Positions 12,569 through 23,000 of a stretch of 64,000 nucleotides of DNA are shown here, piece after piece. The stretch is from Kondoa malvinella. Its lineage: Eukaryota > Basidiomycota > Agaricostilbomycetes > Agaricostilbales > Kondoaceae. The stretch is taken from positions 363,799-427,798 of the forward strand of contig BCIM01000003.1 in assembly GCA_039545315.1 (NCBI GenBank), read 5' to 3'. A program made the position numbers and the translations under genes. The notes beneath the pieces were generated by a model, which was given only the letters and a program-made list of their open reading frames with translations, had not been told where the DNA came from and did no database searches. Each line of letters starts with the position of its first letter. Position 1 is the first letter of the stretch.

Positions 12569-13529
12569 TTAGAAGTAGTATACACTGTTCGGACATGAGC
12601 TATCCGAAATTGCTACTGAAGAGGCTGCAGACTCACCTATGCAGTAATTGATGAGGATGTCGTTCCTCCTGCCGTTGCAGTATGCTGTCCATCTCAGAAT
12701 CAACGTCTTTAGCAGACTCAATCTGTCCGCGTCGTGCCCGCATCAGTTTCGAGGAAACATATTTCAGCAAAGACTGACAGCAGCGCATAGTTCCAGCATT
12801 GCCTTGCCCGCTATCAGCGCTTCTTCGACGTTATCCTTGATCTCGACATTGATCACATGAACCGGTCGATTGCCATCGCCATTCTTCATCAGCATGTCTG
12901 TCATTTTGCGGAAAGCTGCATGAGCAGACGTCCAAACAAAGACTTCAGCACTGACCATCGCAAACCGCATCATAGCACCTCTCTTCACAAGTGATAATCA
13001 CATCCGAAGTCTGCACCACCATGCTATCCTGCCACCTCTCCGGCGCGCTCTTGATCTTTCTATTCCTGTCCAACATCGGCAACAAGCCATTCGCGTTATA
13101 CAACTTTTCATCCTGCGACCTCAAATCCTCATAAATATCATCATAAGGTGTACCAAACGCATAAATGTTGGGTCGATCAGCTGCAGGTCCTGGTAATCGG
13201 ACTGCAGAACCTGTCCCGGCTGAAATGACTTTGAAAGCTGCGCCAGCGAGGACTTTATGACCTTCCATTGAACGGTTGTTGTTACTTGCGCAGACGACGC
13301 AGAATGTTAGACGCTGCTTTTTCTGAGGTGGAAGATCAGCTGGTGCGGGTGTAGGTGTGCCATGAGGTGAAGAGGTAGATGCAACGGGTAGGTCTTGTGA
13401 AGGTGTTGCGGACCGAGATGCTCGTTGGCGCGGATCAGAGATGGCTGCTAAACGAGGGTCGGCAGCTTGAGGTGGTGCAGCACGCCTCGGGTCCATAGAC
13501 CGCAGGCGAGGATCGGCCATGCTGCCCAA
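12569..13529 (-). CDS. SSU72: RNA polymerase II CTD phosphatase Ssu72
   Basis: Removes phosphate from Ser5 of the Pol II C-terminal repeats and works in the cleavage and polyadenylation complex. The catalytic CX5R loop is seen as [13 protein letters not shown]. Family blocks follow: [12 protein letters not shown], a long basic segment, [16 protein letters not shown], then after an intron [12 protein letters not shown]. The C-terminus is built from two small exons and ends SVYYF, similar to the family's TVCFY-like ending. An N-terminal extension of about 75 residues carries three degenerate DPRL/DPRR repeats and is Pro/Ala-rich, so it is probably disordered. The start is ambiguous between MGSMADPR and MADPR three codons downstream. 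Apart from the extension the gene is a standard, intact Ssu72. Confidence 0.92.
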
Positions 13530-14094
13530 TAGAGAGCATTAGTACTGCTCTGTAGCATCATGGTACGTGAAGAGAGCAAAAAAGTTCAGAAGTATCTGTA
13601 TAGGGTCGTCTTTGAGTAACACTCCCGTGAGAGGTTGCTCTACGATAGCTCCAATAGCGGTAGGTTATAAGGTTTTTTCGTCATTTTTCTTCTCCTCTCT
13701 CTCTCTCTCTCTCTCTGCTCCTTCCTCTTTTCCATAGAGGCAGACAAAGCAGAACAAGGGCAGAGACAAGACAGCAGCCAGACTCGAACAGCAAGAAAAT
13801 GCAAAGCGAGGCAGGCCAAACGTGCGCAACGAGTGCAGACAACAAGAGCAGAACACTTACACGGTGAATGGCAACTAGGAGAGCGACAATGTACTCAAAA
13901 ATTGAGGGTGGTGGTCAAGGACAAGCGAGAAATTTGGGCAAAGTCGCAAAGTCGACCTATTCTCAGAAGCTCGGATCACTTCTATACAGCTACCGGACTA
14001 TTACTGGCCTGTACAACAAGTGGGCTGGTCGAGTCTGATATCGCTAGAATGCCGATCTACACCGAGGACGAATGATGCATTGGCATAGACCAAT
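13530..14094. promoter_or_regulatory. Intergenic region upstream of SSU72
   Basis: About 560 bases between SSU72 and the mitochondrial L12 gene, both on the minus strand. It includes a pyrimidine-rich stretch with a CT microsatellite. Two opposing open frames (13665-13856 and 13833-14075) have low-complexity or unrecognisable translations, and I do not regard them as genes. Polypyrimidine tracts are common in fungal promoters, and on the minus strand this one reads as GA repeats. Confidence 0.4.
13695..13716. repeat. CT dinucleotide microsatellite
   Basis: Eleven uninterrupted CT units in the SSU72 upstream region, inside a longer pyrimidine-rich tract from about 13675. On the SSU72 strand it reads as GA repeats, which can bind GAGA-type factors or exclude nucleosomes. 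It is likely polymorphic between strains. Confidence 0.9.
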
Positions 14095-14889
14095 CTAATC
14101 CAGCTTGACCTCTGCACCGACAGCCTCCAATGCCTTCTTGAGCTTCTCCGCTTCTTCCTTTGAGACACCCTCCTTCAAAACCTTTGGCAGACTCTCGACA
14201 AACTTCTTGGCCTGTCAGAGAACGAGCTCCCTAAGCACGCACAGAGCACAGGGAGCATATCACTGACCTCCACCAAGTTCATGTTTGGCATAACAGCCTT
14301 GACTTCCCTAATCGCTTTAGCTTTTTGGGCCGAATCAATCTTTGTCAAATTAACGTTGAAAGTAGTCTTTTCCTTTGGCTTTTCTGGTTCAGCTTCAGCC
14401 GCTGCTGCTGGTGCTGCTGAAGAGGCTGCTGAAGCTGCTGGAGCGGCATAAGAGACTTCAGAGATATTCAGACGAGTCTGTTCGCGCATGCTCAATCAGC
14501 GAATTGTTTGCAAAGACAGCTGGCAGATTGACCTTGAGTGCTTGTACAAGCTCTGACGCTTCAAGTAGAGAGAGTGAGGATATTTGATCTACTATTTGAG
14601 AGACTTTCGGGCTGGCTGAAGCTGGAGGTGCAGATGTCGAGGGTGTTGACGATGAGCTGGTCGATGCTTCTGTTGCTTGCCTAGCTGGAAAAGTAGAGAA
14701 AGCGCGGCTGCAGCATCTGTGAGGATTAGCCCGAAGTATGTCAGCACGGCTTTGCGTGCATAAACTTGGAATTCTCTCACCTTGATGTGTTGCTAAGCTG
14801 AACGAGCGTTCGGAGAGATCGGGACGCCTGCAAATCACAGGAAGATACTAAGCTCACTATAAGCGCTAATGGTCCACTTGACTTGCCAT
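14095..14889 (-). CDS. Mitochondrial large-subunit ribosomal protein L12 (bL12m)
   Basis: The L7/L12 stalk protein of the mitochondrial ribosome, which recruits translation factors. A presequence rich in Arg, Ser and hydrophobic residues is assembled from three exons: MASQ, then [15 protein letters not shown], then [14 protein letters not shown]. The N-terminal dimerisation helix [16 protein letters not shown] is followed by TRLNISEV and an alanine-rich hinge. The C-terminal domain reads [25 protein letters not shown], then an intron and [33 protein letters not shown], ending KLD. About 210 residues including the presequence, normal for the family. The first intron has a weak donor (GTGGAC), so the first four residues are less certain. 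Confidence 0.92.
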
Positions 14890-15056
14890 GGTGTTATGCA
14901 AGTAGTGATCGAGAAGGAGCAACCTCGCCCAAAATCAGCCAAGTGGAAGTCACGCTCAAGTCTCGCAGCCGAAGCAGTACCAGGCTTTGCAGAGTATTAT
15001 AACGATTATAGCCAATAGCGGGTACAGGGATTACGAAAATTAAGTGTGATATGCTG

Positions 15057-16682
15057 TCATGCTGCTGCCCTTTGAGGCCAGGCTGTTGCGTCTGCTTTCC
15101 AGTGCTCATGTAGCTCTCTCTATCAACGAACGTAATGAGCACATGAGATGATCGAGATACAGCGAAGCGCTCACCATGACAGGCAAGTTCGAGAGCTGGT
15201 CTTTCAATTCTTTGCAATCGCAGTGCTCAAAAGCATTGTTGAGCGAAGCCATATCCTGCTGTCTGACAGTCCTCGTCTTCTGACGTAGTCGCTCACATAT
15301 CTGAGATCTCAATCAGCTCTGCTCCCGATCGTGATGTTCGATGCTTACAGCCTGGAATTTCTCGCCAACACGGAAAGCGACGTGAGGGTAATTCTCCGCC
15401 AGATAAGGGACAATGTAATCAAAGTTGAGCTTCTTGTTTGACTTGAACATGCGTATAGTATCGAGGGTTTCGACATCGGAGATCTTCCATTTGAGGTCTG
15501 CTGGATCACGCTTGTAGTCTTCTAGGAAACCTTTCATTTGAAACATCATTGGTTTGATTAGATGCTACCGGAACAATATCAGCTGAGTCAAAGAAGTGAC
15601 GGCGAAGAGTTACAGCTGAAACGGCCCGGTTTTCCAGCGATTTTGCTATCGATGTACTGTCTGCGCTTTCCATAAAAGTACCACGTGGTCGCTTCATCAT
15701 CTTCTCAAACTTTGTGCAAAGATACGGCACGACTGGACTCAGATCAGTCTTGGGATTCAGATCAAAGTTGAACATGCTTACAACCAGTGCGGCAAGCTTC
15801 GTCGAAAGCATGAAGCCACTTGAGGACGGCATCAGGTGTTCGTAAGGTCTTCTCGTCAACTTGGAGCAAGGCTTCAGTCGCCGCTGCAGATGCTGCTGGT
15901 CTTGGTGCCCGGTTGGCTGTTGTGGTATTCTTGACAGCGGGTTGAAGACCGGCAGGAATGTATGTGAGAGCCTGCGACGTTTTATAAAGAATACGAGCAG
16001 ACAACCTTGGCGAGCTTACAGATGCGTTTGGGGACTTCTGCCTGGGTTGAAGGGCGTAAGGGCTTGACCGGGATAATTGAGGCTATGTACCGAGTTAGCA
16101 GATACTAATGACAGGGTCAGATAGCCTACAGCTGCGTGCCTGCTCGCAGATCTGTCGCTGTCGATCGAAGCGGCTCGATAGAGGCTGGTAGACTGTTCTG
16201 TCCAACGACCTCCGCTGTACGCTCGGTCGCCCTAAGATTACTCGGATCAGCATAGAACTAGACGATGGAGGCCTTGACTGACTATAAGCGGTGTTGAAGG
16301 CAGACGATTCCCATCAGCAGTCTATGAAAGGTTAAATCGTCAGAAGGTCTATTCTGCAGTGAAGTTTATATGACCGTACCTTGGTGCATGCAATAGTAGC
16401 CTTGAAGCTTGATCAGCTTTACGCAACAAGAGCAAAGGACATCACTCACTAAATGCCGCGAGGGTTCCGGCTATCGAGACAACAGATTGTCAGTCTGGAA
16501 GGTTACTTCTAATGATCTATTTGACTTACTTGGTGATGAGCAAGAGCCAGAGAGAGGAGCAGTTGAGCATCCTTCTGGTTGCGCGCTGGTTGGGTCAAGA
16601 AATTCTCGCTGACAGACGAGTTCTCGGTTTTGACTGTTATTGGCAGGGCCCTTTGAGCTCTTGCAGGTATTATTGGATGCAT
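15057..16682 (-). CDS. Uncharacterised multi-exon protein
   Basis: I do not recognise the family. A continuous reading frame can be built over about eleven exons from MHPIIPARAQRALP to a C-terminus ending WPQRAAA. The first half is low-complexity, rich in Ser, Arg, Ala and Pro (ARNQKDAQLLLSLALAHH, SRSSPYALQPRQKSPNAS), and looks disordered. The second half is well ordered and charged, with predicted helices: DAVLKWLHAFDEACRT, FVPYLCTKFEKMMKRP, MKGFLEDYKRDPADLKWK, KKLNFDYIVPYLAENYP and ICERLRQKTRTVRQQD. About 430 residues. The phases of all the introns agree when the joins are made this way, which supports a real gene. It is transcribed divergently from the WD40 gene. Possible roles (mitochondrial or nuclear) cannot be decided from the sequence. 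Confidence 0.6.
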
Positions 16683-17054
16683 TATAAGGAGATAATAAGG
16701 TATAAGGCGTCGAGTAGAAGTGAGAAATGAAGTTGGAAGATTAGAGATTATGGATTAGAGAGAAACACGGCAAGAAGTTAATAAGCAGCGCGAAGAACGC
16801 AAAGTCATGTCTGGCCGGACTCCGGATACGAAGATGGCCTCTGAAAAGATACAAAGGATCTCCGCGTTCAGACAGTGGAGGCAGCATTCTCATGGCATTA
16901 AGACACCTCTAGAGGTGCTATCTGCCATTAGAGACAGAGTAAGAGAGCCACAGCGAGATAGAAGACAGGCCAGAACATTCATGTAGCAGAAGTCTCAGAC
17001 GAAAGGAGGTGCTTCGCCAATTCCATATCTTGAGCACCGCAAGCACCATATGGC
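16683..17054. promoter_or_regulatory. Divergent promoter region
   Basis: About 370 bases shared by the uncharacterised minus-strand gene and the Asa1-like WD40 gene on the plus strand. Just upstream of the minus-strand start, at 16683-16710, there are three closely spaced TAAGG-type units (TATAAGG, AATAAGG, TATAAGG on the plus strand). They could be A/T-rich core promoter elements. The rest shows no clear feature. Confidence 0.4.
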
Positions 17055-18549
17055 ATGCCCAATACGGCTGCATTGACTCGGATCAGGCAGGATACAGCGC
17101 GAGAAGAGCCTCTAAGCCCAGACTTTATTTTGCGCGTGCATTCGGCGCAAATCAATCACCTTTGCTTTTCGGAAGATGGGCAATTCTTGATCTCAAGGCG
17201 AGCTGGTCTGCCCAACCCATCGAGAAAGTCGTGTTGATGCCTGCGACACAGCGATGCAGATGGTTACGTCGCTGTCTGGAGCTTAAACACATTCCGACCG
17301 CTGCTTTTCTGGCGAGCCCATACCGCAAGCGTACTATGTACAGAAGCATGGGCCAACAAGTTCATTACGTGTGTACCCTGTCCAGCTACTCTCAGCATAA
17401 TCTGAGCTTTGTCAAGGCATGGACGAGACGACCGGATTCACGTCTTCCTCTTTCCCGAGTTGCATGTGCCAATCTCGTCTGATGGAATCTCTTCTGGTCC
17501 TTCGCATTCGAATCTATCTACCGTTGAGGCTGTCTCTACCTTGGAAGTCAATTCGCTATCGTTTTGCAAATGCGCCCTTCACCAAATCAGTGCTTCGGAA
17601 GCTTTAATTGCTGTACAGTCCATCACGAAAGATGAAGAGGTGCATACTTTACCTATTCAGTCTACATGACGCTAAGAGGAAAGCTAGATCGATGTCTTTC
17701 ACCTACCTTCAAAACTTCGCGTCTCTCGAGCTATAGGCAGAAACGTCTGGCCGATCAATGACAAGACAGGTGAGCTGCTTTAAGCTATCTGAAGATCTGC
17801 TCATCAAGCATAGGAACCGTCATGGCTGTTGCTCTACATTCTCGCCGAGACGGTTTGCGCTTACTCGCTGCGTACGAAGATGGCCGGATCGCGATATTTG
17901 ATGCCGAGCGACCAGAAACTTGGGATACTGTATATTCGGAAGAGGTTGGACCATGGAAGCTTGTTTGGCATGGCAAAGGACACTCAGAACCGAGTGAGTT
18001 TCGCTCATTTCGCTCTAACTCGGCTGATTCCTTGGTCAAGTCATGAGCATGTCTGTTGCTTCCGACTGCTCTACAGCCTGGACTGTCGGCGCGGACAGAT
18101 ACATCGTCAGGTGGAAGCTGGTCGATCTTGTGAGTACTCGTCCTAGCTCTTTTCTGTTGTCAGGCTGAATACGATTGCAGCACGAAGTGAGCAAAGACGA
18201 AGACGTGATAACAAAGATAGCGACAAAGACTATCGGTCGCTCAGCCATTGCTACGAGAGATGACATCCGTATCGTCGCTGCTGGCGAATGGGACGGAACG
18301 TAAGTCTCTTCCCTCAAAGTAGAGTCTGATCTGACCTTACTGAAAAGCACACACGTCTATTCTGCAAAAACTGGCAAGCAACTCGCTGTCCTCAGCTTTC
18401 ATCGAGACAGCGTCTACTCGGTCGCGTTCTGCCCTCTGTTCGCCAAGCACGATTCGGAAGACAGAGCCTGGCTAGCGACAGCAGGCAAAGATCAACGCAT
18501 AGCCTTATGGAATGTGTATCCAGTCGAAAGAGTCAGGAGCGAATCATAG
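17055..18549 (+). CDS. WD40 protein of the Asa1 / GNB1L type (ASTRA-associated protein 1)
   Basis: Family members associate with the ASTRA/TTT chaperone machinery that matures PIKK kinases. The N-terminus LSPDFILRVHSAQINHLCF matches the characteristic first WD repeat, followed by LISSDADGYVAVWSLNTFRPLLFWRAHT. Later repeats include RDDRIHVFLFP, AYEDGRIAIFDAE, WTVGADRYIVRWKL, VAAGEWDGTTHVYSAK and a last one with HRDSVYSVAFCP and AGKDQRIALWNVYP. It probably forms a seven-bladed propeller of about 390 residues. Seven or so introns. The first intron (17198-17251) uses a GC donor (AAG then GCGAGC) instead of GT; it is required to keep the ISSDADG block in frame. The end VERVRSES stop is clear. Confidence 0.82.
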
Positions 18550-19250
18550 TATGAACGGTGGGAGGTGATCGCAGGGCAACCCTCAAATCTAGCATTGCGC
18601 TTTCTTGCTTACACTGAATGCTGTGACTTCTAAGTCTTCAGTCAGGCGCTGCAAGTTCGGCAGTACGGCAATTTGCGCTTCAATGCTCCGTCGTCCAGCA
18701 TGAGCCCAGGGTCTTTACCGATCGGCGACTCGCTGGACACTCGCTGGAACGTCAAAGCATCAGAGTACCTGCTCTAACAGCCGTCTGCTGCTGGCGTCCT
18801 TCTGCCTGGGAGGCATTCACCACTCCCATGGTGATCTGCTTCGAACTTGAAGTTGGCTCAAGTTCAAGCGGTGACAGCGAGCATACAGGCGCATGCAGGT
18901 ACAGCAAATTCGGAACAACAGGATGTTGGTACTCTGAAATGCTGGAAGACGGACGAAGCAAAGAATGAACGAGATCTGCGCCGACAATTAATTCTGCGTC
19001 ACTCTGCTGTGTGTATACTGGATGCTTTGGCCATATCGCGCCAAGTACACTGCCCGGGCTCTAGAGCTCTAGGGTTTATCGTTACGGCTTTCGCTTACCC
19101 AATTGATGCGCTATTGGCGGCTCCTTGAATTGCCTGTCCACATTACCACAATCAAGGAGAAAAGATAGACCTGCGGGGCCTCTCAATCATCCGTGCTCTC
19201 TGCATGATCATGCCTTTGTGTAGCTTTTCCATCTTTGTCGCAATTCTATA
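18550..19250. other. Intergenic region of about 700 bases, no gene seen
   Basis: Lies between the WD40 gene and the arylsulfatase gene, both on the plus strand. Opposing short frames at 18752-18961 (minus) and 18847-19128 (plus) have no family resemblance, and I could not join exons into a convincing protein. It is longer than most spacers here, so it may hold an extended promoter for the secreted sulfatase or a non-coding transcript. Confidence 0.4.
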
Positions 19251-22197
19251 ATGATGTGGTCAGGATTGGTCTCTTTGATTGCCCTTCTTCCTCTTGCCCA
19301 AGGCATAGCTGTTCGTAACAACGACGGCGGGTCTGGCTCTTCGAAGCCAAACTTCATTTACATGTAACGTTCTGCTCTTTGCCTGCTCGTCTTTCCTCAG
19401 GGCTACCACAGCGTCACGGATGATCAAGATGCTGCTACTGCTACTCCAGAAATCATGCCTCTGCTGAACAAGCATGTCACTTCTCAAGGCGCAAACTACA
19501 GGTAGCCAGGGCAACTAAGGCTGCACCTCTCTCTTATCGTCTTTGCTACAGCAACTTTTACGTGCCCGTTTCTCAATGCTGCCCTTCGCGAGTGGGCTTC
19601 TTCAGGAGCGAGTGTGAGCTTCTCATTCCAGCTGCCAGAGTACATTGCTCATCTGTGGTCATAGATGGTCATTCGCACAATGTATGTAGTACTTAAAACT
19701 CGGCGTCAACTTTCTGGCTGACCCTCTTGTCAGGTCACCTATGTCACACCGTTGGTCCTAATTTTCGTCAAAGATAGTCCGCTGACTCTATACTCTGAGC
19801 AGTCCATACGGCGGGTGGTCAGTCTTCTGCGAATTTGGTTATCAGCGAGAATGGCTCTTCACTGTTAGTCTCTTCCATCGATGGCAACGTTTTGTCTGCT
19901 GATCATTTTGTGTCGAGCAGTGGCTTCAACGGGCCGGATACTTTACAAGCTATGTCGGCAAACTTATGAACGGCAACAGCTTGGAAAATGCACAGAGTCT
20001 ACCCGTCCAGGGCATTGATGGTATGTAACTGTTCGCATTGATCAGGCTGGGCTGACCCAAATGTAGAATCTGCACTCCCTCTGATCCGGCGACTCATCTC
20101 TTTTACAACGCTACATACTCGTTCAACAGTGGCCCGCCGCAGAACTTTGAAGGGCGCTATTCTACCGATCACATCAAAGAGATCTCCCTGGAGCATTTGG
20201 ACAAGGCATTGGCATCCGGAAAGCCGTTCTTCACGGGTGTAGCGCCTATTGCGCCTCACTTCCAGTGGTTGAACTATGTAAGTCTGCCAGTAGCACCTTC
20301 GGTTTCGTTCATGTTATCGCTCGCAGACCGGAGCAAGGCCTACCTTGTAAGCCAATTCTACTCATATCCTAGAGCCCGGCTGAACGAATTATCTCAGACC
20401 ACCTGTTCCGGCCGAAAGACACGCCAACCTCTTCCCTAAGGCTGTCACACCGCGCGGAGAGTCCTTCAATCCAGACCAGCCCTCAGGCGCAAGCTACATG
20501 CGAGACTTTCAGCAACTCAACCAAACGCGCATCGACTATAACGACGAGTGTTATAGGCTACGTCTCCGGTCTCTGCAAGCTGTAGATGAGCTGGTCGATG
20601 CGATCTACAAAAAGGTTGAAGCCGCTGGTCAGCTTGACAATACGTCAGTCCTCCTCTGTCGATCTTTAGGTCGGGCTGACATCTCAAGCAGCTACATTAT
20701 CTACACTGCGGACAATGGCTACTCTATCAGTCAGCACAGGGTACGGATATTTCGCATCTTTCGCACACTTGATTCGTCGCTCATATTGTGTGTCATTGCA
20801 GCGCAACCCTGGCAAGACAAGTGGGTAAGCGTGAACTCACTCCCCTCTGGGTCCTTCTGATGACAGTGCTCAGCTACGAAGAAGACATTCGAGGTGAGTT
20901 CAATGGCCGGCACATTTCGCTTGATCTGACCATCGCAACTACAGTTCCTTTCGTTATTCGTGGGCCAGGCATCAAGCAGGAAGTCAATACTGTATCGGCA
21001 TTTGCGTAAGACGATCGAAACGGTGTTACAATGATACTGATGCGTGCGTGTACAGTAACATCGACCTTTCGGCTTCTATCATGCAGCTCGCCGGGGCTGA
21101 AGCCAGTACGTGCAGCTGCCTTGGAATCACCGCAGTCTCATCCAGGCCGCAGACATCGATATTGACGGCAAGCTAATGCCGTTTGCTATCAACGACAAAG
21201 CGTATGTCAATTTGTCTTTTCGATAGATGGCACTGATTCTGCCTGCTCTAGCTCGAGGAAGCAAATTGGAACGCCTAATCTCCATATGTCCGCCTTCTGG
21301 ATCTTCTTGTAAGTTGACAAGACCGATGTCCCAATATCTGGCTCATGGTTGCTTTAGCCAAGTTGAAGGTGAATATCCTATTCCGGCCGTTGTTACCCAA
21401 AACAACACATATGTAAGCTTGGCCCGTCCACTGAATTGACAATTCGTCTTGCTCAAGTCGATTTGGTTAGCGAGTCATTCGGTCCATCGAAGAGGACAGC
21501 AACTGGGCTTACGCCGTTTGGTGCACTGGCGAAAGAGAGTTATAGTGAGCTGATCACTAATCTAATGAAGACGACTGACAAAAGCTGTGAATAGCGATAT
21601 GACCGTATGCCTTCGAACCCTTTCCTCAAGGCTACTCTCATCGAGTTATCTTTACAGGCTGATCCTTATCAGATGAAAAACTTGCTTCTGCCCCTAAACG
21701 AGCAAGGTCCTTTTGCTGACTGGACTTCGGATGTGCCTGGAGGCCGCGTAGCATCCAGACTGGATGCTATTATGCTCTATCTCAAAAGCTGTCGAGGTGC
21801 TGCATGTCGCTACGGCTGGGAGGTAGGCACAGCTTGGTCAAAGCACTTCTTAGGCTGACATTGGCATTTCAGAACATTTTCCCATATGGCGAAGCTACAA
21901 GCCTAAAAGAAGCTTTGGACCCTCGCTTCGATGTCTACTTTGATGACCTCCCAAAAGTCCACTACGATTCTTGCAGACAAGGATTTGTCTTCGAAAACGG
22001 TAAGTCTCCGCCGTCATGACCGACATCAGTACTGATTCGAGGGATTAGAATTCCCCATTTGGACCACGGAGCTACCTTATTACGAAGTTCCAGGTGGTGC
22101 TGTTCAACCTTCCAACGGGACTCTAGTCATTTCGCCAGTCAAGCGCAGACACATTGTCAACGAGCCGTTTGCTTTCCCCGAACACGCAGAAGCCTAG
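19251..22197 (+). CDS. Secreted arylsulfatase (formylglycine-dependent)
   Basis: Hydrolyses sulfate esters outside the cell or in the secretory pathway, typically for sulfur scavenging. The N-terminus MMWSGLVSLIALLPLAQG is a signal peptide. KPNFIYIVTDDQD, with the metal-binding aspartates, is restored across the first intron. The active-site motif reads QCCPSRVGFF, matching the CxPxR rule in which Cys becomes formylglycine. Downstream blocks are SHNVTYVTPPYGGW, GYFTSYVGKLMNGNS (with the catalytic Lys), GVAPIAPHFQW (catalytic His), YTADNGYSI, and IRGPGI. The C-terminus ends FAFPEHAEA. There are at least fourteen exons, and one or two joins, notably around 20020-20070, are uncertain. No regulatory site for sulfur control could be identified by eye. 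The family call is firm. Confidence 0.88.
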
Positions 22198-22356
22198 ACA
22201 AAGGCTTGTACAGCTATTGCCCTTCTGCAAAGTGTAATTAGGTATCAAATGAACTTTATATCCGGAGAGTAACGTGATGCATTCAATTTCATCCGCGCTT
22301 GTTCTTGATCCGTCCAATTCAGCCTTGCATATACTGATCGTCTCGAACTACTTCGA

Positions 22357-22880
22357 ATGCAAAGCCACCCGCCCTCAAACACGCAAGCTTACAATCCTAG
22401 GCCAGTCTCAGCGGGTCAAAGCACAGCAATAGATGAAGCAAAGGCTGCAGAGCGCATCTCGGTCACTGCTGCATACTCTTGCTTGTGTGGTACTCGTCTA
22501 GTCGACGGACAGCATCAATCACATCTTAATCAGGTTTGTGCCGTCCGAGTCCTTGGTCTAGCGTCTGACGCGCCGGGCTCTCTATTCAGTTCAGCGGGTT
22601 CAATGGACCAGCTTCTCTGTTTTCTGAAGCGGAGAATATCAAAGAAGCTACTCCAGAGCTACGAAACATGACTACTGGTGTGCACCACGTAGCAGATATC
22701 TTCTGCTCCGGATGTAATACTCCGCTTGGCTGGAAATACGTGAGCGACTACTGTATGTATGCCAAAAACCAGATCTAAGATCAAAGTTGTCGTCAGATCT
22801 CTGCTGCCGAGCCATCACAGAAGTACAAAGAGGGCAAATACCTCATAGAATTGGCGCTGCTGATTGAATTGGTAACATGA
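22357..22880 (+). CDS. Yippee-family zinc-binding protein (Moh1/YPEL-like)
   Basis: Small Yippee/Mis18-fold protein; in yeast Moh1 is a GID ubiquitin-ligase-linked factor. An N-terminal tail of about 40 residues precedes YSCLCGTRLV, then an intron, FSGFNGPASLFSEAENI and GVHHVADIFCSGCNTPLGWKY. A 65-nt intron joins this to ISAAEPSQKYKEGKYLIELAL, the strongly conserved ending. About 140 residues. The second metal-binding motif is a normal CxxC (CSGC). The first reads C-L-C, one residue short of the usual CxxC, with no splice option that restores it. This could be a real variant or a base-level error. Start at the first in-frame ATG. Confidence 0.85.
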
Positions 22881-23000
22881 TTTTCAAGTGACAAATGCTT
22901 TTAGTGTCAGTCTATCTACAAGTGCACAACGAAGCTGCTGTTTTACGATTGTCCATATTGTCCTTGACGAATGTCTGCACACTGTCCGTTTGTCTACACT

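Noticed and set aside
13833..14075. Plus-strand open frame between SSU72 and L12
   Set aside because: Unrecognisable translation opposite another short frame; no splice-consistent extension and no family match.
18752..19128. Opposing short frames between the WD40 gene and the sulfatase
   Set aside because: No conserved blocks, overlapping on both strands, no exon partners that continue them.
19251..22880. A sulfur or secondary-metabolism cluster around the arylsulfatase
   Set aside because: The neighbours are a chaperone-associated WD40 protein, a Yippee protein and a protease with no linked pathway.
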